The notes under the pieces: model-generated
Told to the model about the DNA's origin: nothing
The model's database searches: none
What the model saw: only the letters and a program-made list of their open reading frames with translations
Position numbers and translations under genes: made by a program
In this document: piece after piece, positions 38,701-50,700 of the stretch
Numbering within the stretch: position 1 is the first letter of the stretch
How the letters are laid out: every line of letters starts with the position of its first letter
Assembly: GCA_037903475.1 (NCBI GenBank)
Contig: JBAJFG010000136.1
Coordinates: 1,116,501-1,180,500, forward strand
DNA length: 64,000 nt
Source: Ancylostoma caninum
Lineage: Eukaryota > Nematoda > Chromadorea > Rhabditida > Ancylostomatidae
Direction of reading: 5' to 3'

Positions 38701-41700
38701 CCTATGAACGTCACCCAAAACAGCATCGAGAGTGTCTTCATCCGCAGGTGCAGCTACGGCGAACGAAGGTCCAAGACTCAGCAATGCTTTCATGTCGTCA
38801 TCTACCATCTTCGAGCCGAGCACAATGCAGCGTAATGGTAGTACTGCTGCAGCTCTTATAAATGAGGAACGGTGGTTTTCATTTGATAGAATGTTGTTAA
38901 GTTTCTTGCAAAGGCGGCCTCTTTCTTTTTTGCGAAGAAGAGAGCATATTGCTTTGCTTTCATTTGAAAACATTGTTAACTCTAGTGAGTTCATTGATGA
39001 AATCAAATAATGTCAGGTCCCAAACTCTGCATGCTATGTGAGCTACGACGCAGTGTCACTGTACACGAACATCAACAACAATGCAGCTATCAAAACTCTG
39101 CTTGAGCTCCTTAACCACCATAAGGGCAATTATACTGGATGCGTGCGACTGACGCGCGTGCGTCTATATGATGAAGAATAGGACCCAGTCGCATCACAGT
39201 CGCATCGCAGTCGCAGCTCAGACGCACACATTACGGCCTCGCGGCGGCCGCGTGTTCTTTTCATTGAATATGTACATGCCGCGTTGACCGGTCTTCATAG
39301 AAAATCCCTTGCAAATGCATGCGTGCGATTGATGCGCGACTGACGCACGCAACTAGTATAAATTGCCCAATAGCAGAGAAGTGAGTATGTGCTTCTTCTC
39401 CGTGAAGGATGTCGAGACCTGGAGGTCGCCTGCAACATATTCCGCTTCAACAACAACTTTTCCGCGCAAAAACGAGTTTTAGCAATGGGGATAGGTTTTG
39501 CTCCGTTACGCGCCATTGTCGATCATATCGAGAAAGCGTCGCGTACGAACGGGACAATTCTGTGCAAACGTTACATCGACGATATCTTTGTGATTGGATC
39601 ATCATTTACTGAACTGACAACAACGCTCGCAAATTTGAACTCGATGGATGTGAACATAAAATTTACTGTCGAAGAACCAAGCGGAGATGGGTTTTTACCA
39701 TTTCTGAACACAAAACTTTGAATTCGCAATGGAACGAAGGAAATTCGCTGGCACAGAAAGAGATCATCAAAGAACATCTTACTACATTCACGGAGTGCGC
39801 ATCCTACCTATATGAAAGTGAATGTAGTAGTACGATATTTGATCAAAACCAGTGAATAAGTTGTGACGGACATCTCAGAAGACGACTCAATCCAGCACAT
39901 TCTCTTTGACAACGGCTACAACAGCGGAGGAGAAATGACAACGTGGAGATCGTACTCGGCTCCAGATGGAATCGCACTGGTATTGCCACACCTCAACGAA
40001 CACATTGCAAAGAGTGTTAATACCATAGCGAAGAAGTCGCAACTCCCAGTGCGCTTGATTTTCAAGCCTCCACCCGCTCTCAAAAAAAATACCCACGGCA
40101 CCATGGATGTACGAAAACAGATCCGACGAAGAGGGGTGTCGATATTGCACCGACCAGAAGATCTGCCACTTGCGTGGAACGGTGTATCTGATAAAGTGTA
40201 GCGGAGGCGGTCAGCGGGACACTGGAGAAAGCGAAAGACCGTCGAGAAAGCGGTTGGACGAACATCGTTGAGCACTCGCCCCCTCACAAGCCTACCCCAA
40301 TACGAGCTTCTCCCGGCACCGTAGAACGGTACACACCCGAGATTCCACCCCAGCGTTCGAAGTGGTTGTGTTACACTGTCATCTCGAGAACCTTCTTCAT
40401 AGGAAGATCATGAGGTTCGAGAAACCAAGCGACATCAGCCGGTGATCAATAATAAGGAAGAGCTTGTTGAGGCATTAAGGCTAATCGCTTGACACCAACC
40501 GCTTAAAGATGTCTCGAGATAACATCAGATTTGCATACATTTCTTGTACATTCACTTCTGCTCCTCTTTCCATTCCGCTCGGTTAGTCACACATGTAAAC
40601 AATTGTTAACTTGTATCACACCGCATATTGTATTTACTTATTAAGGTCTGAAGAAGGCGCTAAGCGCCGAAAGTTTACTGAAATGAATCACTGACACAGA
40701 AGCTCTCATTGACACTGATCAAACAAGAATGATCTAAGAGTTGCAGGTGCTGGCCAAAACAATCAATGTTATTTTTTGTAGAAATGGAGCTGAGAAGCTA
40801 CCCTGTCTTTGTGAGTATTAATAGACGAGAAGAGGAGCTATGCAAACTATTCGGTGTGCATTGTTCATCCAAAGTAGTGGTTTCTATGCCCACGAAAACC
40901 GCCAAACTTATTCCCTAACCCAATATCAATAGCATCAGATTGCTGTGCTGCAAACACTAGTACTATGTCTCCTGAATGTGCGCGACGCCAAGTAAGTCCT
41001 GATGGTCAATGACCTACACGTGCTGCCCCTCATACGCAGTAGCATTGCCAGCGTGGAAGTGGGAATAGTCATTTGTTTCGATGCATATGGCCGAAGAAAA
41101 CGGATATTGAAATAGTCACGAGAGAACGTTTAATATTTATTTGTTCATTTATCTATTTTCATGCACTGAATGCGCGCCATACAACTGTTACAAGCACTAA
41201 AGTTAATGATCAAGCAAAAAAAGCAATGAAAAAGGGATATGAAGACTAGAATTCCATAGGAAATGTAGGTGCGCGCTGCATGCGTAAAAAAGATGGTGTG
41301 ATGATGTGATGGTGCGGATAATTCGAGAAAGTCGGATATAAAAACGAAACGAAAATATAAAAACGGAAGAAAAGAGAAAGCAAATCGAAAAAGTGAACAC
41401 GTAATTATTTCTTTTTTTTTCCAGGGATTGCTCTGAGTCTTACCAATGGTCTTGTCCAATGAAAGTTTACTCACCACCCCCTCCGGTCGCGAATTTCACT
41501 ATAGATGCGGATGCGCTGTATGAAGAATTCAGGATAACCTGCCACCGAAGATGTGATGGTAGCGAATACCTGAAACTCAAGTTCAAAATCCGCCCAGTTC
41601 CAGGTAAGGACTCACTTTTTCTCTTTCCAATGTCAAATAGAATATTTCCTCGAAGCATATTTTACTGCGCATATGAAGAAGATAGTGGAGTGGAACTATA

Positions 41701-44700
41701 ACTTGGGTCCTGCTTCAGCGTGCATCCCAAGAATTTTAATTAACCAGTATTTCTAGGATTTTCTGTGCAAATGAACACATCTCATTGCTTTCATTCTAGC
41801 TATTCAACTCACAGGCACAGGTTTTGCGCTTCATCTTGTTTGTGCTTCTTTCTGACATGATTTCTGTCATCCTGATAGCTTCCGCTCTTCTTCTCCTCTA
41901 CAGAACCAGCCATATGTTCAATCATAACACGCATATCAACCCCAACTACCTAACTTGATAACTTTTCCTAACCGAAATGATGGGGACTCGAATAATCCAT
42001 CCAACCCCAAATAGGCTATTGTTTGGTCTTCCAAAAGATCAATATCTGAAAAGGTGCGGTCATACTGCACTACGATGCAAAGGCAGCACCCGCGGAAATT
42101 TTCGTGCCCGAGGTTTTGATCGTTTTGGACGCCTGGTAGTTGATGTGGGGACTCTTGGACTTTGTATGGTCAGTCTGTACAACAGAAACAGTGGTTCAGT
42201 GAAATGGAATTATCTTACTATAGAAGTGAGTGCGAAGAGTAAAGTGAGTAATGAGCGCCTCGTACGGCTTACAGCATCATTCTGACTAGGAACAAGTATC
42301 TCTGACATGGGACGGGTCGGCCTCGCCCCCTCCAAAGGAGACACAGTATCGGCAGTGAACATGAACATCCTTCGGGCGACAAGAATTATCACTATTAAGA
42401 TCACCGATCTTAGCTTCCTTCCTTATCGTCGTGGTGCGGCAAGGATCGACTTCTTGAGGTGGGCGACGGCGAAACACAGCTCGAGGACGTGAAGGGCGAC
42501 GACGGCTGGCAGGAGTTGAAGGCGAACGGCGGCTGGACGGCGTGGATGGCGGCTTGACGTGGAGTACAGGACGACGGCGGCTGGGCCGGTAGTAATCCAC
42601 CCCGCAACTTGCCAACGCGCGGTGGCACCAGCGTGCGACATCAGTGGCAGCCGGAACGGTGCGGAGGCACCTCAATCCATAAAAACTCTTTAATTTTGCA
42701 ACTTTACCTCACACGGGTACTATCCCCGTGACCTTGTTTTACCTCCAGGTACAGTGTTTAGATGTCGTTGTTTCAAACAGCCGTGCGCAAATATTCGGAA
42801 ACTCCAGCTGCCTACGAGATCGCGATCTCCTTGGGCGCCACCAAAGTTGCCACCTTAAGGTGGCAACGTAGGTGGCAGCAGGCGAGTGCGACGAGAGAGT
42901 GTGTAAGGAGAGAGGTTTCCCCGTCGGCAGGTCGGACATGCCCTAGGGCATGTCCGAGGTCGTACCTCGTCGAGAACTTCAACCGTGGTCACGACCGAAG
43001 TGGCGTCGCTCACGCACTATTTTATGTGAACAGTCAATTTTTGGCAGAGTTTCGTTTGGAGTCTTTTCTTGTGTTATCTGAATGATTTTGTTTCTCTTTA
43101 ACCCTTAGACAGCATTCCCCTGTAATCTTTCCAAAGGTATAATATCACAGAATGAAACTAGCCATGTTCCTCAAAGTGCTCCATCACGCGCCCTCGTTTT
43201 GTCCGACCGATCAGCTGATTTGATAATCGGCCGCCGCATTTCGCACCAGCTGGGTTTATAGCGCTGCTTTTCCCAGTTTTCTCCAGTATTCTGGGAAATA
43301 TTCCGATTATGAGCGCTTGTCTCCGTCATTTCTCATACATCGTTACTGGTTTGTTTATTTTCCTCCAGTTTTATGCTTTTAAATGAAAGTTTTTTGGGAG
43401 TGATGGGAGGTCGAGCATCGATCCACTCAGCTGGTCGCAACGCTGCCTGTAGCTCACACGGTGGAGCACTTTGCAGAGATCGAGAGGATTCACCCGACCG
43501 TGTTGTATTGTTAAGAGACACTTACGATAATGCTGCCAAGGGTTAGCGAGAACAAAGATTAACCTGATGGCACAAAGAGACCTCAAACTAGATAGGAAAT
43601 CGGAGCAAAATTAATAATATGGAGAAATGAACATGCTTGAGTACAATAGCAGTTGATTTCAGCACCTCTATCAATATCATACACACTGTTGTGAGATGAG
43701 ATACCAAAAATCAATCAAAATCTGATCTGGTTGGTGTTTGTGTTGAGATTCAATCGCACATCACAACGTGTTGACATGGCCAAGTGGTTCAGTCGCTTGC
43801 TTATAATCGCAGTGTAGTGGGGTTCGATATTGTGAGCGTCGCTAGGTTTTGCAGCTATAATGGAATGCCGCATCTCACATCCATTTCGCATCCAAAGTTG
43901 CCACCTTGTAGGCAGTGTTGCCGTCATGGTGGCAACATTGGTACAAACCTGCGGGGTGGATTACTACCGGCCCTGGAGTTGAGGGCAGATGGGTGGAGAT
44001 GTGGAGATCGTAGCTTTCTTACGACTACTGAGCAGTTGTGCTCACAATCAGGTGGGATTTCGCCTTTCGTAAGGATTTCGTGTTTTATGGAGTAGTTTCA
44101 CGTCCTTCGATGCCTGATTGAGGAGGCGTTTGCTCGGCTACACTCATAGATCACTGACTCTTTCAGGCCCTGACGAAGGCGAAACCGCCGAAACGTTGGC
44201 CAATAAAGCATACTAACAACCTCGTATACGGGTACTAAATTTATAACCCACACTGAAGTCACATTTTCCTTCAATGCATATGAAACAGTTGTGGAACCGT
44301 AGGTGTGGTGTGGTAAGAGGGGAAAATTCTAAATATTGTGATTTCACCACAATATTTAGGATTTTCCCCTCTTTGACACTCTGTTGGCCCACCGAGCACA
44401 GTTTTCCTGCCGCGTCTGGTATTCTGTTTTCTCATGGATAGCTGTCAGATTGTAACTGACAGATTTAGTCTGACTCACACTGCTCAAACCACGACCATAA
44501 ATTGTGTGGCCAAAAACTGTTTTGGCAATGTGTAACTCGGATGGAATTCTAGCGCCATTACCGATGACTAAGTCATGATAATAATCAAGGCCCACCAAAA
44601 TGCGTAGAATTCGATGTTCTCCATGTAATTTCGTACTTGCCAAGAAAATGCCACAGGTTTTTTGAAAGTTGACATCATCTCGCTCGAGTTTCACCGCTGG

Positions 44701-47700
44701 AAATCCATCAGTGATTATCGGCCTGGTGCGCACGGTCATTTAAATCTCTTCTCCAAATGCAGTTCCGATTTTGAGGACAACAATGTAGCTTGCGAACTTT
44801 TCAATATATCCACCAATTCCCGAAATTGAACACTTTTCGGTTATATGCTTTGGTAGACTAAACAGTTCTACGAGCTTCCCAGAAAAACTTTCGGAACTTC
44901 CGTGGCGCCTGATTTATGGAGACGCAGAGAAAAAAGTAGCTTCGGAACGTCCGCGGAGCTTGACATTTTTCGGAGCTTTCGGAACTTCCGTGGAGCCGCA
45001 GAGCTTCGAGACAGATAGGATGATCCAAGAAACTAACATATCATTTGCATGTTTTCGTCCAATTTTTATAGTGGTATGTTCTCTCTTGACTTCAGCTAGT
45101 CATATAAGAAGAAAATTTTTCCGGTACTTCTTCTTTGAAATTTAGTTCGGAATGCTTCAATAATGACATCTGTAATGTCAAATTTTGGGTGAAGCTCGTG
45201 TCACATAAGTGTACCACTGGGATTATTCCCATAAACACGAAAATTCGACAGATTTTTATCAATGAGAAATTTTTCCATGTTATCATTGAAATTGAAACCT
45301 GATGTAGATGCGAGGCACAGTCGGAGGGCAAACCAGCTTGAGGCTCCTTGACTCAATACTCCTTTGTTGTTAAAGACAGCACTCACGGAAATTTTCACTC
45401 CTGAAATGAGTCGCTTACCATGTACTCGGCCGCTGGACAATCGCAACAGTAAGTCGAACAGTTTGAATGGCCGTCTACCTGTGAAGATACAGCAGCTGTG
45501 GACACATCTGCCGCTCTGGACATTAGGGTTCCGTCGCGCCAACTAACGGCGTTGACAGGGTGTGCGCATGTGGTCCAGCGTGGGCTTGTTTAGGAAATTC
45601 GTACCATTTGCAGGGTTCCGTGGCGGGACCTATCATGGAACACTCGTCCGCGCTGTGGGCACACGTGAAATAGCGCCATCATTTCCTGTGTTTTTCGCGT
45701 GTTTCACGCTACTTCATCGTTGTCAATGAGTTCATCGCCTCTAAAAACCCCGATCTACCGCGAAATCTTCAACCCAAAGATTTCCGTGAGTGCTGCCTTT
45801 AAGCCATTTGTGCTGGACTACATACAAGTTTAGATCAATTGGAGTGAATTGGTCGCAATTTCTCTCTGACTTTCATTTTCATTGCGCTGTCAACACGACC
45901 TCACCTTAGAACGAAGGGTTCACGTGAAAACAATGTATTGTCGTTGTCACCACGGAACAAACGTCTGCAGCAGCACGGCCACGGCGGAGGCCGCCGCGAG
46001 GCTGTTGTGGGCGGTGTGGCGGGCATTTTGCCAGCGTCATCAGCCTGATGATTTATCGATTACTTCATTGCCGCCGGATTTCCGCTGTTTTTGTTCGTTT
46101 TTCTTAGGGTTTTTCATATTTTCTTTTCTGTCTCGTTGATTTTTCGTCCATTCCAGGCCAAAAGGGATGTTGAACTAACATCACTTTATAGTGCAACCCA
46201 TTTATGTTTATTTATGCATTGCTGGTATCAAGTCACGACCCAAAGCATAAATACACACAGAAATTTCAATTCACCTTCACTCGACTTCATCCCACCGAAG
46301 GCAAGGTCCAAGCGATTGTCTTATTCACTTCTAACCCGTTAAAAATTGCATTCTCTATAAGAATGAACACAGCACTGAGAAATGAATTTGTTGTCCTGTA
46401 AAACACTTTCAAGAAGAAAATTTCTGGTGCAGCTATGTCGATTATGTTGAATCCCGACGAATGCAAAAGAAAGAAGTTTTAGAGATCACGAACACTGGTA
46501 TTCTAATGCTATTCCAAATTTTGAAAACAATGACAAGACAAACTACCTCATAGAGAGCTGCAAAAACTCAAAAAGTAAAAATTGTCATCGTTCTTCATTT
46601 CTTCTGACCTGGAATAGATGAAAAATCAATGAGACAGGAAAGAAAATGTAAAAAACCTGAAGAAAAACGAACAAAAACATCGGAAATCCGGTAGCAATGA
46701 AGTAATCGATAAATCATCAGGCTGGCGAGGCTGGCAAAATGCCCGCCACACCGCCCGCAACAGCCTCGCGGCGGTGTTGCGCCGCGGCTGCGCGGCGGCC
46801 TCCGCCGTGGCCGTGCTGCTGCAGACGTTTGTTCCGTGGTGACAAAGCCTATACATAATCTAGTCCCAAGTGAAGTTGATAGTCCACCTGAAAATTTCGC
46901 GAAAATTCTTGATTCAAGTTTGAGGCGATAACATAGGAGAGCCTAATTTTTAGGCAAATTCATGGCTAGTTTATAATAGCTTTTTATAGAAAGCTATTGG
47001 TGATCGATACTTGATCTTGAACTTTTCAGAGACTGTATTGCAGGCAGAACATGAGCCTAAATTGCGCATTTCTTGCGAACTTGCGTTATCTGCATTAGGG
47101 AGCGAAGTTCTTTACCATTTTTTTCCAGAGACTGCCGACCCGTCTTATCTTCTCCTCATCCTCAGGCACTCTCGAGCATTGATCCCAGCAGAAACGAGCA
47201 TAGGTGCGATAACCTGAGACGCGTCTCAACCCACCATCACTCCCCTCCCCCGGGGGGAACCTTCACCCGCGATGAAGAGCATAAGTTAGATCCGGGGCAC
47301 AGCCCCGGATTGCGGAAGGGTGCTAAAGACGCGCATTTTGTTGGGGAAAGGAAGAAATACATGGAATGCGCAGTTGTGGATTGGATTCTACGTAAAATGG
47401 CGTTAGGAAACATGAAGCTCAGGAGTCGTCGGCGAATACGGGCTGAGAAAAACTGTCAAGAATATAGGCATGAGATTGCCTAAAATCTGGGCTTTGGCCT
47501 GGAATATCACCTTCATTTCGAAAAAGTAGGTAGTGCGCAGTTGTCGGACGGAATAACAATACTAGTTTACACTAGATAATACTGAAATGACAGAAATGTA
47601 ACTAAGAATAATTGAGAAATCTCCTAAAACGTAAAAACCAAGATATCTTCTTTATTTGGGAGAAATGAAAGTTGCGCAGTTGTCAGCTGAACTCAGAATG

Positions 47701-50700
47701 AAATTCTGAGCAGAATGATATATAATTCTTGGTAGTTTCGTTCACTCCCGACGGAGAATCCAGGGTGAGACAGATGCCGTGTCCGCCTCACCCTCGCGTC
47801 GGGCGCCCTCTCATATTGCGTGCTCTCTCGCTAACCCACCTGAACTATACGGGGCATTTGTCTCAGGCGGGCTTTTTCAGCCCAGCATGAAAGGAAGTAC
47901 CAAGTATTATATACCATTCTACTCAGAATCACACGGGCTCGGCAGCTGACAACTGCGCAACTCCTGATTTTTTGAATTGGATTAGATAATTGGCGAAAAA
48001 GCGTTTTTAAATACGGCCTGTTTTTTGGGCTATTTTCAGACGAACGCACTCGCTTTTATAACCGTGTGCGCAAGGATGTCGGCAATTCGATAGACAACTG
48101 CGCAACTCATCATTTTCTGAAAATTGCCGAGAAATTTTAAAGGACGCAAATCCCCCGCCTAGAATTTAAAAAATTGATTTCTCCGTGGATTCTTGGTAAA
48201 AATCGTCGGTCTTGATGTCATTTTGTAGAGAATGTCATGAAGAAGATCATTGATAACTGCGCAACATACTGTTTCATGAGATAACCGAAATATTTGTCGA
48301 AAACCAAGCGGAGACGCTATTAGTGTTGAGATGAGCGTGGGTCCCGGCACGAAAGCAGGGAACCAGTGGAAATCTCTGACATGTCAGCCGTCTGACATGT
48401 TAAAGTGAGAGTGTAGAGATTGTGAGCATATTTAACATTCCGCCTCTGAACATGTCATCTTTTTTTCCCTTTTGAGCATTAGAGTAGAGTATTAGAGCTG
48501 TTTTGGTGCAAACCATCTTGAAAAAGAGCTTCACTATCTCGCACTCTGTAAACTCCACTCTTTTTACGTCCTCAACTTCATCGAAGTGGTTGGTGAACAA
48601 CCTTCACTTTTTGGACCCAAACAACCTTCACTTTTCTGACCCCTGTCTCACCACTATCGTACCTGTGGAAACGAGGGTTTGGCTCCAGTTACAGCTGGGA
48701 TAGTACCCCTGGTTCACCCCTCACGTGTTGTATTAGTCCCCTCGCGTGCTTTTATTCCACCTCTCATTTGCCCTGTTCGTCCCCTTACGTGCAGCCGTTC
48801 CATCCCTCACGTGGTGTTTTCGTCCCCTCATGTGCAGCTGTTCAACCTTTAGCGTATTCTGCTCCTCCCCTCATGTGTCACTTTGTGTCAAACGTGTCCC
48901 TGCACGTTCATGTTTTAGCACACTTTCGCTTTCGGATAGCGCGCAGAAAGCGAAAACGATTTCCACCAGGTCTCAGCAGGTCAAGTCCCGTAGGGCATTT
49001 CTAAGCCTGCTGTCGGAGACTATATATCGTAGCAATCTGTCTTGCTCAAAATGACCGCCACTCGCTTCGATTCACTTTTTCATGCTTTTAGAACCCGTCC
49101 ACTGCTCTGGCGATGATGTCCATGGGAAGATCATTCCTGGCTTTCGTCAAATCCCTTTTCTGCGGTTCAACTGTTGAGTGGGTCTTCGCACAGGCAATTA
49201 GCTCTGGTTTTCCCCACATAGAATTGACGGGTTCAAAACAGGTGAATTTGCTGGCCACCGGCCAGGTCGTTGAGGACTTATGTCCACCGAGATGAAGTCC
49301 GGAACGTTTCTCGCAATCCATTTCTGCGTTTTTTTCCGAACTTATAAGATTGGGCACCATCGTGTTAGAAGGGTCACATCTCCTCTCCAAAATGATGTCG
49401 GGCCCAAGGCAAAACCTTGTCTTTCAGAATCGCACGACTTTGACTCCTTTGGGCACGAAGATGTGTGGAGTCTTGTCAGTGTATGTTATCCCGCTTGCTC
49501 AGTAATCAGCTGACCTTTCGCTTCCTTACACACCTTCAGTCCGTCCCCTTTGAGAGTCCTTTGCACAGATTCCCTCGCAATTCCAATCGCCTTCGCAATA
49601 TTTCTCGTGGAATTTTTTTAGTTCGAGAGTTTCTTTCGATCCAACTAAAGCATTTTTTCGGTTACCTGTATTATTTGGGTCGACCTCTTCCCGAGCGATC
49701 TCCGTTAGTCCCTGTCTCTTGGAAGCGCTGCAGCGCTTTCAGAACTGTCGAATCAGGAATGTTCGACAGCCGCGAAATCTCCACCACACCATCCCTGCTT
49801 TCTGCCATGCGGTTGATAACCGATCTTAAGTCTTCTCTGGATCGCATCTATAACGTAGAGCAATGGCTACGGAAGTGTCTAGTTGAAGTCATTCCAACCG
49901 GTTGATCTCACAAGGAAAAACCAAATGAACTTTCGTTCCATAATTTTGGGCAGTAAGCTTATATGCATACTATACTTTGTATCAAAATCAGCAGTATGTT
50001 TAACAAACACGGCATGGTCGCAACCTTTCGTGGTGGGGTAGAACTCCAGAAGTGAATGCATAGGAAGTGATACGCAGGGTTTGGAACAGAGCACGTCCGG
50101 CAGTTGAAATTAGTTGCCGGAGGTGGAATACAGCACGTGTGGCCCTAGCAGCACGTCCCCTCCTCCATGGGAGCGGGCAGAGCTAGGACTTTTCGTGCTG
50201 ATGTCAAACCCTAAAGGTGCCTGAGTAGGTAGTAGTTCCTCCACCATATGGTGAAGGGCGATTGACACACGTTTGACTTCTCTGAACCTATGCTCGTAAT
50301 ACAAGACCACAGAAGATGACTCTGTGGGACATGCTTGACCATGAGCAAAGCCCCCATTCCATAATGCCAGCAATGAAGGTCTTTCGTATAACGCCGCTAT
50401 GAGATTGCTGTCAAGCTTTTTCTTCACTTGCATCTTCAGTTTGTTTCATTTTTGAATCTGTTCCAGAACTACCCCCATCAATTTCATCTCGCTTCTTTGC
50501 TGTTACATCACATACGTAATAAAGAGCAGTTACGTCACCAGAATGTGAAAGTTTTCGCGGGATTCGCGGGATTTTCCTATAACTTTCTTCGCAGTGAAAA
50601 TTTTTTAAAACTTCAATGACTACATACAGGAGGACAACGTCCTGCATCTTCTCACGTCTTCTACGCCCCGCAGTATTGCAGCTGTCACTAAATATTTCGA

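Larger units (their letters stand above)
35530..38967 (-). mobile_element. Penelope-like element A, minus copy (5'-truncated)
   Basis: Reading on minus from 38967: RT N-terminal part, frameshift, RT core, two nested MITEs, the rest of RT with YIDD, GIY-YIG endonuclease, 3' region with a hammerhead-like motif, end near 35530. It is the longer of two copies of the same family that meet head to head at about 38967/38968. It lies in intron 1 of the FN3-like gene, antisense to it. Confidence 0.85.
38968..40730 (+). mobile_element. Penelope-like element A, plus copy (5'-truncated)
   Basis: It starts abruptly inside the RT (frame IVNSSEFIDEIK, equivalent to about 38005-38040 of the minus copy), is interrupted by a MITE at 39124-39368, and resumes with RT through YIDD. 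It then has a decayed GIY-YIG region and the same 3' tail as the minus copy, ending near 40730. Together the copies form an inverted structure of 5.2 kb. Confidence 0.85.

Noticed and set aside
47073..47483. 136-codon frame
   Set aside because: Spans a GC-rich hairpin region. No domain, no splice support, and alternative frames are equally open in part.
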